Assembly (NCBI GenBank): GCA_030407005.1
Contig: JAUDYN010000002.1
Location: 2,976,001-3,040,000 of the forward strand
Direction: 5' to 3'
DNA length: 64,000 nt
From: Desarmillaria ectypa
Taxonomy: Eukaryota > Basidiomycota > Agaricomycetes > Agaricales > Physalacriaceae
The translations under genes were made by a program, and so were the position numbers. Below, one piece after another: positions 23,512-36,600 of the stretch; the first letter of the stretch is position 1; each line of letters begins with the position of its first letter. Below the pieces are notes generated by a model. It ran no database searches and was not told the origin of the DNA. It saw only the letters and a list, made by a program, of their open reading frames with translations.

Positions 23512-24552
23512 TTATCTTTAATTTGGCGTTATCTTTCGCATGTGATTCTCTTGTACTCCTTTCCCTCTTTCGGCATAACGGCTCTTCATCATTCGACCAG
23601 TATCTTCCTATCTTACAACATGTACACTATACACATAGAACTCTCCCGACTACGCTGAGGTCGTAGCGGTAGGTATATCCCACCGGAACATACGTGTACC
23701 ACTACGTATTTCATTTTTCTAATCTGATTCCGCGTCCGCGTCAACACTCGCTCCCGATATCAAAAACTACAAATTTCTCCCGTCCTCCACATATCTGTCA
23801 AACGTCTACTGTCTGTCTTTGATCCTTATTAATATATACCAGTTCTCGGTTAATGAAGCGACGGTTGGTCATCTGGTATGGAACGGTACCAGTGTTAGCG
23901 GACTTGGATGGACTGCCCCTGGCCGCAGCAAATGAACGTTGCCTGAAAAATACATTGCCCAAGCCAACTGGACCGATACTGACGTCGGAATTCCCCCGAT
24001 TCTCACCTTGGTACGCCAAGGTCTACTTTCAAATGCTTAGCGGTCTCCGCAGCGTTGTACTTGACCGGTAGCTCGTATCTATTAGTCGGTGTCTATGTAC
24101 GTGTCAACGACATATAAATGCTATTGGTTTAATGTATTGGACTCCCGCATCTGAGAAGCGGTGTAGCTATGTATGAATATGTATGCAAGAGGAGTAATAC
24201 TTCCCGTAACAATTGTGATATAAGATTGGAAATGGAAACCTTTGCTTTATAGAAGAAGTGTTGAGACCGAGAGTTATAAAACAGATGTGTGTGCAGGAAA
24301 ATAGAGATGGTTCAGATGCAATGTGGGGATGAAAAAAAAAAAAAGAGACCAAGTAAGAGCAAATACAGAGAACAATAAAAGAGTGTTGCTATGAGTGATA
24401 GGTATGTAAATCAGAAAACTTCGGTGGGATGGCCACTAAAAAGGAGGAATGATTGAATGATTGAAGTTCTAGGGAGATGCCTCAGATGCACGAACTTGGT
24501 CAATGAATCACAGCCTCGTCACACTAGAGCCGGATTCCATGCTGTTTCCATC
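23512..24552. other. Intergenic between convergent elongin A and GID7
   Basis: About 1 kb. Minus-strand frame 24019-23798 (73 codons, Ser/Gly-rich) has no family resemblance and is not called. A run of A lies near 24,331. Confidence 0.45.
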
Positions 24553-27324
24553 TCAGCGCTGTCGGGTCTTCCCCTTCCCCTTCCCAGCATATGAGCCCAG
24601 AACCGGACTCGTTGGCGGGGAGTCAACACTCAGCGCCTCCCATATCCGAATCGTATGATCATCCGAACAAGACGCAAACATACGCTCGTTCCGAGGATTC
24701 CATGCCACGGAGTTCACACTTCCTTCGCCATGCCCAGGAAGGACCTCTAGTAATGCCCCCGTATCACGATGCCACACATACACATTGCCATCTAAATAGG
24801 TAGGTGAGAGTCAAACACTAAAACGGGGAGTAAGAAAACCACCGCGGACCTTCACTCCCACTGACAACAAAGTTTCCATCCATCCCGCCGAAACAACTCC
24901 GGATAACATGTCGGCCTTGTCGTTGACCTGTAAATTTGCGTACCACACGCCCAAGGTTTAGATCCCAGAGACGGATCTCCTACAATAGACAGGTAGGAGA
25001 TCTGATCAGAACCCAGGTTATTGGTATGAACGTTACAAGAAAAACTCACATCTGGCGCATGATTGATCAATGCATACTGCGAGTTTTGGGATACCTTGAC
25101 ACTTGTGACTTCGCCTTCAAGTCGCACGGATCTAAAAAGGAATGGATCGAGTCAAAATTTGTTCTCACACGAAGGGCGAGGGGGATTTGAGATAAAAACG
25201 CCACAACGCGTTCGCAAAACCGTAGGAGAGGAAGGAGAGCCGACGTACGATTCTACCTGCTTCGTTGCATAGTCATATGTTATAAGCCAGTTATCCGAAA
25301 CATGCCCCGGTCCATGAGCAGGGTTCCCACCATTGCCGGCCGGGTTTGTCGTCGCAAACTCCCCGGAACGACGACCACTTCCCCTAGAACTTCCGGAAGA
25401 CGTATTAGAAATGTAATCCATTCCGACCGTCACTATTCGCGTGAAGTCAGGCGTGATGGCCAAACTTGTTATCCGGATGGCAGTTGTGCCCCAGGAGTCC
25501 CGCTCTTTTCCATCCGCGTCCTGTACATTGCAGAGTTAGTCGACGTGGAGAATGTGGCCTTGAAATGAAGGACGCAATGTGAAACGAATTGGACTTACCC
25601 AGTGTATGATTCTTCGATCCAGAGCAGCGGAAAGGAATCCCGAGCCATCCGGTAGCCACGCTAGGGAGGTTACAGTTTCTGAATGCTTGTCGAGCACTCT
25701 CAAGCACACCCCAGTCTATCTTAAGAGTCAGTGTCAACCCTACAAGCCTAGGAGAAGGAGGAGCCACCTTGGCGTTCCACAGTTTTATGATGTTCTCAGC
25801 ACTTGTCAGGAGGATAGTATCGTCTATGGACCACGCTAGACACCCCACAGGGTACGGGTGCTCGCGCAAGATCTGGTGCGCATCCCATTGTCGTATTGAC
25901 GGCTCCGTTTCAGGCTACAGAGAAGTCTTTAGGTCCCGCGAAAATTATTAAATGACATAGAGAACGCTGCTTACGCCGATCTTCCAAATGATAGCTGATT
26001 TGTCTTTGCTGGCACTGGCAATATACGCACCATCGTGACTCCATTCAATATGCCATACTTCGTCAGTGTGAACATTGAGAATGGTCGTGGTAACCCGCGG
26101 AAAGCCTGACTTATCGCACTGATGATCACTGTACAATGAAAAGTCCGCGGCGTTTGTGGGGAGATTATGGTACACGCATCGCTGGCGTTGGTATGACCGT
26201 GATTGTTGGAGAAGGGCGGCAAGCCGACGTTGGGGAATCATAACGGAAGAGGGGATGTATCCTGTACGAAGAACGGCTAAGATTTCGGCTGCCGGACGCG
26301 TTGCTCAGAAACACTTACGTTGTAGACTGTCTAATAGATGCATACGAGAAGCGCCAGAAGCACCATCCCAACCAGCTCGTTGTCGAAGATCTTCGGGTTC
26401 AGAGCACATTATAAGACTATAGAAAATATTTAAATGTGGCGCACGTCGAAGTTGCAAGGAAGTCACCTTGATAAAGTATGAAGCTGATCAGGTTCGACGT
26501 TCAAAGGTGCGAGCTCATTGCGTAGAACATGTAAAGCATCTGTTGTCTTCTCCGCCTCGAGGAGTTCCAGGTACTTTTGTTCATTGATCAGAAACTTTGA
26601 GTCCTAGAGTGATATGAGGACAAAACACGTCGAGAGAACAGATAGCTGCGCACCATAAGCTCGTCTGCGTCAGCGACGCCTAACCGTGTCAAAGCCGCCT
26701 CTGCCTTGTCCCACACCCCGTCCAAGATACACTGCCTGAAATGCGTCACATCTGGTGCCTCCATTGAGAACCCTGACTCTTCTTCGAGCGTGTCTGCTGA
26801 CTGACTGCGATGCCAACAGGACGATGTCAGTGTTCCAAGATAGCATAAAGGGCAAGACGAACGTACGTGTATCCAACATCCCGCAGACTCTGTATCACCA
26901 GCCTCACATACTCCTCCCGATCAAGAGTCATATCATCATACAGCATTGTGCCTGGTAAATTCACTCTGGCCACCGCCTTTCCGTGCTTTTGGGCAACCCC
27001 GTTCGATGCTGCGCTTGACAAACCATTGCTAGTGCCGTTCGACTGCACCTGACCGTTATGACTCGCACTGCCATTAGTGGTGATAGTAGCCATGACAGTA
27101 TGGCCATTGGTCGCTGACTGCGTTATTCCATCAAGCCCTAGCGAAGAAGGACCAGCCTGCATGGCGGAGATTGTAAAGTCAGGAGAGATGGAGAGTTGAG
27201 AATCGATATCAGAATCAGGAAGCCTCATGTTAGCTGGGGTAGTAGAAGAGATGTCGCCTGTTCTTTGTCTCTTGCGGGCTCTGTGATTGTCGTCGTCTGA
27301 AAGAGAGAAGAACATGTCAGACAT
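24553..27324 (-). CDS. GID7: GID7/WDR26-like protein: LisH, CTLH, WD40 (GID ubiquitin ligase)
   Basis: Eleven exons (27324-26867, 26804-26654, 26603-26467, 26416-26319, 26261-25975, 25914-25768, 25715-25599, 25520-25249, 25131-25050, 24979-24850, 24791-24553) give 705 residues. After a Ser/Thr/Asn-rich N-terminus comes LisH ([25 protein letters not shown]), then CTLH ([37 protein letters not shown]). WD40 repeats follow, e.g. [39 protein letters not shown] and the terminal [21 protein letters not shown]. The order matches Gid7/WDR26, a subunit of the GID/CTLH E3 ligase. The 5' end is uncertain: an open, Ser-rich frame at 27,703-27,364 could splice (GTATTT...TTTCAG, 27363-27297) onto exon 1 in frame, but I found no ATG for it. 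Confidence 0.85.
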
Positions 27325-30036
27325 TCAGGAATAAGAGTTAGCATTGTACGAAAAAGAAAATACCGGTTGTTATGGAGAGTTCAGATAATTGAGAGCTGGT
27401 GCTGCCCTGCTCCCGCTCAGATCTAGAACGAGTTGCTGGAATTAGACTGGGTGAGACAGCAGCGACAACAGAAGAGTTGAGTGGTGTAGAAGAGAAGGAA
27501 ATTGAGGAATCCGACGCTGCTACAGCGACAGGACGGGATCCAAGAGATAGAGACGATGATGAGGAATGGGGAAGCGAGTCCCGCGGAGGGAGTCTGTTGG
27601 TAATTGAATCAATGGTGGCCGACGATGAGTACGGACAGTTCTCGATTTTCTGCAGCGCTGGCGGCGCCGTCGACGATGGTGGCGGTGGATACTTGCTTGT
27701 CTCCACTGTCCTTGTAGTGGTTCTAAGCCAATTCTGTCTGATATTTCATTGCCGCGTTTCGACTCTCGCGTGCATCTTCACACGAGGTATTCTCGTTTTT
27801 TTTTGTCTCTGTCAACGGCGATGAAGCTTTCTGATATATTGGTGGTTGCTCTTTATTGTATCTACGCTCAACGACGACCAGCGATAGCCCCAATACATAA
27901 TACAATAATACACCGTTGCTCCTTATCAGACACCTGGTATCCCTGAACCTGCGATACATTCAAAGAAAAGACCTATACTTGATCCTTTTTTTCCAGGCAG
28001 GCATTGGACGAACAGTGGCACCAGAGATTGTTGACCTTGTGGAGACATATGGCCGGGAAAGTAGTTTTGGGTAAAAAAGAGTCGAGCCTTTTGCTATTTC
28101 AGCCAAGAAGTCCAGATAACGGAATACACATAGATGAACTGAGAGCGGCACTCAAGATGCCTTGCCAAAGAGGTTCGGTCGCGACTGGTCAAGAAGAAAG
28201 AGGTGAACGGCCTAATCAGGAAGCCATCAAGTCAGCTCGGATTAAATCGGCACACTGCACGTCTGAACCAATCCGATCCTTTCCTGGGCCCCGACAGTCA
28301 AAGCGTTCGTTATCTGTGCTGCAAGCGTGCAGCGTGTCCCTATACATGCCTTCTGACTGCGGAAACATTCTGTGAAAGACTTGCATGACATTACTACACG
28401 TGACTGTCGATATATTCTTGCTGTTACATTTCGAACTATATCTCACACCTGATAATAGCGAGAAATGACAAAAGACCACGGGAACCGGATGTTTTGAATA
28501 ATCTCGTCTCGTCCAGTCCCGCACTTGCAAGTCTAGGGTCGACGTCAAGTGCGTGACTAGAATTCTATCTCTGTCACAGTAAGTCTCAGTAATTCCAGGT
28601 CTCAATGTTCAACCATCATACTAGTACCCATATGCCATAGCGGTCTTACTAGTCTACCGAGCGCCGTATTGCACGGAAAATACTATCCGGAAATAAAAAG
28701 CTCGTTAATAATATTATTTATCCGCACTACTAAATTCGCATTCACCGCGACTGCGCCGGAAATATTCCTTTAAGCGCATCACCGACGACGCAACCGTGTC
28801 TTCACCGTCGAGTACGCGCGCAGAGACACCTTTTCTGAGACGTTATTCGAGACAGGAACAGGAAAAAATGATTCAAATAAGTAACCGCGTCAGGCATAAT
28901 ATATGGGCCTGATCCACATCGTTCCTTGACAGAAACCCGCGACACAGCCGTATCCAGCCTGGTCCAGTTCTAGTAACCACAAGGTTCTCGGTGAAATTAC
29001 CGTTGGAGAAATGCTCCTTGGGTACGAATGCTCCCACGCATACCTCATTCAAACGTGCAAGTATACTCGCCGTCGCTACGCCACACTTAACAGACTGATC
29101 TCGAATAATATTTACGCACGAGTGCACGTGTGCGAGTCACGCGCCACCCCCGCAAGAGGGCGTCGGTCGGCGAACCCCTGAACGTCAAGCTACCTAGAGG
29201 ATTCGTCCAACTCTAACGCCTCTGAATCTCCTAAATCTCTCGTCAACAACATACTACTACTTCCGCCATACTAGCGCCATGGATCATATAGCTGACAACA
29301 GTTTCTCAGGGACGATCGTTCGGCGCGGACTATTGCAAAAATATTAGAATGCCGTGCATGTCGTCGTTCTTGCGCTCGATAATGTAATATTTCCGTCTGC
29401 TAAACAGTATTTCCGATAGCTCCATGTCCGTCGCAACAGGTGAATGCAGATGATGACAGCAATGCATGTTTTCAACGTATGTATGTAGATAGCAGTAGTA
29501 CTTAAGATGACAACAGCAGAATTTTATTGTGTGACTCCGTTCAATTTGCATGAGGATAAAAGAAGTGATGAATGCGTGTTAGTTTGTAACGAGTGGTGTG
29601 TATGAAACGTGCGAATGACAGAAGAAATGTAGTAATAATAGCATTGGTGGGGACCGCAAATGACAAGGTATATTTGCTGAGATGGGTAATAATCGCGAAA
29701 CCGGGAGGTGCCCGAATAGCCCGAAAATGAAGAGAGTATGCTGGAGGAAAAAAAAATACGATGACGAATGATGGTTAAAATGCTGATGAGGATGATGCGA
29801 AATCTTCATTCTACACAGGCAAGGGGCAGATGAAACTACGTCCCGGTTGTCTTTTCGTGGATGATACGTTGATAATATGTTCGGTAGTCGCTGATACAAA
29901 TCGTGTGGCGTCTTGTCTTTGATGCGGTACTTTTGAGATGGAGATTGAGCTAGAAGTATGGGCGATAATACAGCGATGGGCGCAAAGGGAAGCAAGGTAC
30001 GAGTGATTGAGGGCATACTATCAAGGTCAGGCCTCA
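27325..30036. other. Intergenic, 2.7 kb, no gene recognised apart from a possible 5' exon of GID7
   Basis: 27,364-27,703 (minus) is open and Ser/Thr-rich and may be an upstream exon of the GID7-like gene. From 27,720 to 30,036 I see short unrelated frames, CG-containing AT-rich sequence and no domain motif. It contains the GID7 promoter and the 3' flank of the zinc-binding protein gene. Confidence 0.5.
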
Positions 30037-31414
30037 TTATGACCGGAACCTTCCCCCCGCCCTGTGTCCTCTCTCCCGGTCGATGAGTCCACTACGCCCA
30101 TAACCAAGTCCCGGCGCGTCTTCGGACCTGCCGACACCATCCAACTCCTCAACCCTGGCCCGTCCCCGCGGATGGGGCCTGGTAGTGTTGTCCCTGTAGT
30201 GGTCACGGCCTTCGAACATAAACATCGGTGCCGTCATTTTCGGCGGCGGAGAGCTGTTCCTCCTTACAGCAGTCCGGCCTCGCCGCGGGTCTGGCACTGA
30301 AGAGCAGTCGAAAACGGATTCCTTGTTACCACAGCTATCCATCCGTGGTCGAGGAAGAAAACGCGTCTCCTTTGACGGCGAACGTGCAAGGGAGGGGTCA
30401 TGCCGCGAACCACTAGTTGAGCGAGAGCTGCAACTGAACGAGTCATCTGACCGGGGATTACTCTGGGATGTACCCAGGTCCCTACGACGACCGCGAGGAG
30501 AGACGAGAGTGGGAAGTCCTAAGGACACTTTTGGTGTAGGAGGTGAAGGCCTGACCACAGTTTGGCCTGAAGAATTCGATATGGTGGGCGAGGCCCGTTT
30601 TGATGCTTGGCAAATAGGAAAAGGATTTTGTGTACCGCTCACTTGGAGTAATGAGAAGTATGCTGGGAGACTAGCACGATTGCGAGACCGTTTAGTCTTG
30701 GTAATAGTAGAATGATCCTGCTCGTGAGCGAACTGGTTATGCTGCCGCTCTGGCGCCGACTGAGGAATCATCTGCTCAATGTAGTCCTCGTCTTCTCGGG
30801 ACGAGAAGCCGGAATCAGTCAGGGTATCCTCGTCGTGCTTCGTGTGGGGTTGAGAAGTGGCGCTTCGAAGACCTCGCACGTGGCTAGAGAATGAACCTGA
30901 GGAGGACGTGCGGCTGTGAAGACGTGGAACAGTAGAACGGGTGTTGGTACCAGAAGGACGTCGTGCATAAGAAAGCGGTCTGGGCACGAGGCCATGTGAT
31001 GTAGAGGACTTGGACGTGGGTTCGTATATAGATTCTCCAGCGCTGTCTGGGTCACTTCCTGTTCCAAGTATAGGGTCTTCATCGTCATCGTCAGTGACCA
31101 CTGACCATGCAGTCGATGAGGCTGAAGATGAAGATACTGAATGGCGATCTTGCTGGAAGTTTCTAAGCGCTGTGCCTAGCATGGACGGAATGAGAGCCGG
31201 AACATCGCCTCCAACGGCATATCCCAATGAAGGCGACGAGTAGGCACTGCTGGCAGACGAGATAGATGGTGATGCCGAGTCAAGTGTTTGGCATTCATCA
31301 CTACAGTAGGCTCTCCTGAAAGAAATGAGCGACACACGGTGAGGAAGGACGGCGACAAGCATACCCATCATCCTGGAGATGACTTCCGCATGTTAAGCAG
31401 CGTTCTTCAAACAT
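30037..31414 (-). CDS. Ser/Arg-rich protein with N-terminal Cys motif (Ecl1/life-span regulatory factor-like)
   Basis: Two exons (31414-31365 and 31315-30037) give 442 residues. The first exon is 50 nt and carries MFEERCLTCGSHL; the join yields CLTCG...GRAYCSDECQ, a CxxC...CxxxC cysteine cluster at residues about 6-27. This resembles the short zinc-binding N-terminus of the Ecl1/life-span regulatory factor family. The remaining about 400 residues are low-complexity: Ser-rich (SPSISSASSAYSSPS), an acidic DDDDED patch, and many RS/PR stretches towards a Gly/Arg-rich C-terminus. No catalytic domain is seen. Family members are small nuclear proteins that prolong chronological life span in fission yeast; linking this larger protein to that role is inference. 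Confidence 0.65.
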
Positions 31415-33649
31415 GGTGGAGTAAAAAGGATGGTCGCAAATGCGAACGGCGACGAGGAGAAAGGCGACAGGGTGGGAAATTCAGAAGGGAGGCGACGGTT
31501 ATATACCGAAGAAAAGACAAAAAGTCGAGTCAAGCAGCGCGATGTGACTTCCTTTTTTGGAGTTAATTCTTGTCGCGTCACATATGTCACGAATCCAAAA
31601 AGAGCGAATCGCCGGCGAGACCCTTCGAGATCTGGTGAGCAGATCGGCCATTGTTCTTGCAAGCGAGCCACGCGAACCGGGCATGCCAACATTTGGAAGC
31701 ATCAACTGCACCAGTTACGCAAGAAATGCACGAACCATCTGCATGCTTTCCACCGAAATTCCACTACCCGTCTATTCACGTTCGTATTTCTCTTTTCAAC
31801 AATGGTCCGGATAACGGTCGAACGTGCCAGCGGCTAGTCCTTGCCTACCACGTTTATCTTCACTGGCAGGTTGTGTGACTGTAAATCTGATTTTCAAAAC
31901 GTTCTTCCATCATCTCTTGATGCCTTTGTCCATTATTTCCACGTATTCATGCCGCATTCCCACAATATGTCGCGTTTGTATTCTTTGAATCTTATCACTC
32001 TCCCCTGTGCAAACCCAGAGGCCCCCCCCCCCCCCCTCGTTGTGACTTGCCTTTCTCGGCTATCCTCCATTTCAAAGAAAAACGTCACCGCAAACGGATA
32101 TGGCGCCTCGATTCAAAAATAGCAATCACTTTACCACGATGTTACCATAGTACCGATGGTGATTTATCCGCGTACATGCATCGTTGAAAGTAAACAGGGA
32201 AAGAAAAAAAGAAAAAAAGATTGTTGCAACATCGACGAAATAAATCACCATTGATATTGATATCGCCAATCTTCGGACTGCTGGAACCTTCGGAAATGTG
32301 CCACCCGAAGACACGGCGCCACCAATAAATGACAATGGCGCGACTATGTTGACTTTTAGTAACCTTGAAGGTACCCCGGAAACGGCATAATGTCGAGACT
32401 GCTGTAGATCATCAACGACCGCCCCAGTTCAGCTGACGGCGTCTGCCCCGGACGAGACATCAAAGTAATGACTCTGGACAACAGCGGCACTGCGCATCGT
32501 GTTGTCATCACCCCAAATCATTGCAATTCCCACCCGATGCCCCCGCCCCATTTAAGAGCCTAATATCTTCTCACCGGCACCACGGTTTCGGAGACTTGCG
32601 ATTCTCAACTAGTCTAGACTTCCGGCTCACGGACCACCTCTCCATTTCTTAACTGCACATGATGATACTGCGTTATACAAATCTTTCTGGCATTGGACAT
32701 CTTTGCACCCAATTCTCATATGTTTTTGATTTTAACATTCACAAGACTCTGAATCGCCATCAATGCCGAGCCAAACTGCGTCGGGTGAGCTGAGAACAAT
32801 GGCAGCGCTAGATTCCCCTGAAGCGCCCAACACGTCGCGTTATGACTTTATCTCATCAATGATCTATTCTAATTCGCCGAAGGCCCCCTCATTCCAGTCA
32901 AATTCTACTGGTTAGACGCCGAACACGCCATCCGCGCCATTGTTAGTTGCGTTATTAACAATCATTCATGCGTCATGTCGTCTTCGCTTGGACCAACAAA
33001 AGCCTACATCCGTATCACGCGGCATGCTCAAACGCTGCAGGGATCAATCGCGCCAGCCTGCCCTCTCAATCAGATCCACCTACTCAAATACCTTGTTCAG
33101 CCCCCGAGATGACCACGCTCCGTATCCGTCTAATAGTAGGACCGCAGCACTAAAACCACCTTCTAAACTAATAGAAGTCCTTCCTTGAATGATACGATTA
33201 ACAGCACACGACCTGCCCAGTGAGGAGTGCTGAGTACCACTCCTGTGTACCAGTCATTCAGACCTTTCCCGCGACCACGGAGATTGTCGATGGATTTAAC
33301 TGACGTCTTCCAAAATCAATATACAATCTATACCCCCATATACAGAAAGTGTCGAGAGAGCCTAAATTCGCCATACCTCGTCACCGTAAAGCCTAAATTG
33401 ATGACAACGAAGCAAGGAATCCATATAATTATGATCGTAAATGACGACTTGTGTTCAAGTCACAAGCGGTTGACAAGCGTGTAGTGTAAATGTAGAGAAA
33501 TCCGGTAGACGTCCGAACGAGGCCGGGAGTTGCGTTTTAGGTTCATCACGCTAATGTTATGGCTCGCCGAAGCCTACTACACCTGCACATGGGGACCGGA
33601 CGCCTGACGCCCGCTTCTTCAGGCTTCCTACCAGACATTTGGCAGGCGG
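31415..33649. other. Intergenic, 2.2 kb, with a long C homopolymer
   Basis: No supported gene. A run of 15 C lies at 32,022-32,036. A plus-strand frame from the ATG at 32,763 runs about 50 codons to a stop and has no family resemblance. The region holds the promoter of the Cys-motif gene on its left and the VPS54 3' flank on its right. Confidence 0.5.
32022..32036 (+). repeat. Homopolymer of 15 C
   Basis: Uninterrupted C run in intergenic DNA, the longest mononucleotide tract I noticed apart from shorter A/T and G tracts. Confidence 0.9.
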
Positions 33650-36600
33650 TCATGATGCAGAATGTACAGCTTCAGAAACGGATGCAGGTGATATGCTGCT
33701 GTCTATGGAAGGATTCTGAATGGTCTCTGCAGGAACATCATCTTTGCAGGGCGACGAATCAGATGCCCCGTCTAAAGTTGGAGATGGAGATGGCCCTTGC
33801 TCTTCTGATTGCACTGAAGTTGCCATTGTCCGAATTTCCTCGGAAGATGTTGTTGCTTCGGATGGACCTGATTGAGTGGGTGGGGTAGATTGACCGACAG
33901 AGTTCTCCTGTTGCGGTCCAGACTGTGGTTCGACGGACTCTGAAGGTTCAGGTTCAGTTACTTCTATCTGTTTGAAGCCAGAAGAAGGGGGATCACCACC
34001 TGCCCCTTCTTCTTGAATTGGGGGCGGAGGTAAGGGCGATTCTCGACCATTTATGCCTGGTTTACCAGCTCCGTTGACTCCGTTCGATGGTGGAGGTAGA
34101 GGCGTGGACGTTGATGTCGGTGTAGGCAGTACTTTATCGAACGAGGTTCTTCTCCCAGACAGCAGACCCTTCAGCCGAAGATTCGTGTTTGACCCCCATG
34201 CAGCAGAATTCACTGCCAAAGAATCACTTCTTGTAGGCGTTGGAGGGACAGTGGGTCGAGGAATGCTCTTCTCCGAAATGACCACCTCCAGCATATTACT
34301 CGGTACTCCGACATTCTTGAGCTCAGAAATCTTCTGGTAAAAATGTCTGGCGTCTACGAGGAGCCTAAAATAGACACGAAATGTTAAACCTTGTAAAGCA
34401 GAAGTCGACAGCATAAATCGACATACCTCGTTTTGGCTGCGGCATGTGGTAACTCAATTTTAGTGTACTCTTCCGATAATCGATGATTTATCGCTGCGAA
34501 GACTTGCGTCATGACGTCCTAATGTTCATGTATATAAGAGGCTGTTAGTTGGTGCGAGCCCTAGCTAAAACTCACTTGAACGATGCCCGTCGATAGATAG
34601 CGAGACAGAACTTTATGCAACGTGACCGTCTCCTTAGTCAAGACCACTATGTATTCGTTGGCGTCCCCTCCCTCTTTCGGAACGTTCCAGTCCAGAGCCT
34701 CACGAGGCAGTGATTTAAGCAATTGAATCGATGAAAAGGCGGTGAACATACCTGAAGAGACTTGATATGAGCAGATAGTCGCTCACCCATAATCGCGATG
34801 AGCTTGGCATGAATTTCATTCTGATGCTCTTGATAATCCTGTGGACAGGTAATTGATGATGCTACTATTCAGAGTTAGAAGCGGCCAGACTCACTCTCTT
34901 CAACTTGTCAAACTCCACTAACATAACAGCCTGCTTAGAGCTCAAATGGCGCCTGAACGTTTCACGCACGTATGGAATGAGCGCTATCACGATCGACAGT
35001 GACTGTGAGGCCAAGGCTAAGAATAGACCAAATAACTTTCTGTCAGTGAGCAGCAGAATAGAAGATACTTTACTCACCTAGGTGCTTCGCCGTGATGTTC
35101 TTCAGCCCAGCCGATCTCATTGCACCAGCCCCTAGTACAACCTGACATGTTCGCGAATTGAACGCCTTGAGGAATTCGATCACTCGGCTCATAGTGTCCG
35201 TCACAAGCATGCCAAAATTCACTATCACCTTGACGTAGTCCAAGAGTAGGTATAGCACCTCGGAAGTAGCATGTACCGTAAAATAGGCACTATCCTCAAT
35301 GCGGAGATGCTTGTGGGATCCACCGGCTAAGGATGAGGAACTTGACGACGATGGAACTAGCGTCTTCATTGGGGAGGAAGAAAAGAACGATTTGATACCA
35401 TTGGCAGCTGATTTAGACGGGGAAGCGAGGGTACTTTCGGGTCGCGGAGGCTGTATGACCAATTCAGGCGAATCCTTCACTGCTGAGTCTACTAAAAGAT
35501 CGGCAAGATGCTGCAAAGGCTGAGGGACATCGCAAGAATTCCATTGTTCATCTTCCACGAGTTTTGCGGATTGTGTCAGCCGAGTCTGATGAAACGCTTG
35601 AAGGAATGCCTTTCCCTAAAATGTGACAATGAGTTTACCTGCACCAAACGAACGTGGCTAATTACACTCACTTGTCCAACAACGGCGCCTCTTAACCCAA
35701 CCACCATTCGGCGGCAAATTACCTCACAGCCGATTACGAAAGACCATGTCTCGCTGAAAAACTCCCAAAACTCGTGGAGCGGCAACGAAGTATGTGGCTC
35801 TGATCGAACAGAAATGACTTTGGCTACCATGACGTGAGCAAGCTCCGTTACCGAGCCAAGAATGTCTGTCAAATCACTCTGGATGCTGGAATCCGGACTA
35901 GACTGATATCTACAATAAAAACATGACGCGTTGACGAACGTGTCAGACATGCTGAGGAAATACGCACTTCAACTTATAAATGGCCTCGAGGACCTCGCCT
36001 ATTACCATTCCTTGGGTCTGGAGGCCTTCAATAGCTCTCAGGAGGGTTTTGTAAGTCGCGCGTAGAATTTTCATGAAATCTAGGTGCGTCATTTCTCGAA
36101 GATGGCTGCCCAAACCAGCACTGAAGCGATACCCTCAGCTCACGTTCGGAACAGAGACAGCTCCACGCACCGAGATTCAGATCTATTTTGATGGTGTTTG
36201 TCTGACGTCCGAGCATTGGAGCTTTCCTCATCAATGGCGGGGAAATTCTGAGACGAAGTGTAAGCACTCAAATGTAAAGCCAATTAAGAAGAACACAAAT
36301 GCGCCTTTTGTACGATCCCTCCCACCTGGCTCAAAGCAACGTTCCTCCAAGACGACGTTGCTTGCCGAAGGCCATTGGTTCTGACAAGACCCTCCAACAG
36401 AGGATTCAAGCTGTCTTTGAGTCCTTCATTCATCTGATGAGGCGAACCGCCCCCTCTCATGTCAATTTTACCAAGTAAATCTTCGCGAAGAATTGAGCAA
36501 AAGTTGTTGGAAAGGGAAGACACTATTTCCATGATGAGGCTTCGAAGATGACCTGGCAGTGCTGAGAAGGCTTGCAGAGAGGCAAGGGGGATGGCGAGCG

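Noticed and set aside
27399..27824. 141-codon plus-strand frame near the GID7 5' end
   Set aside because: Opposite strand of a Ser-rich stretch, giving Glu/Asp-rich peptide by composition. No family resemblance.
31557..31814. 85-codon plus-strand frame with Cys and Ser, considered as a small secreted protein
   Set aside because: No signal peptide and no conserved motif. It overlaps several equally open frames upstream of the Cys-motif gene promoter.
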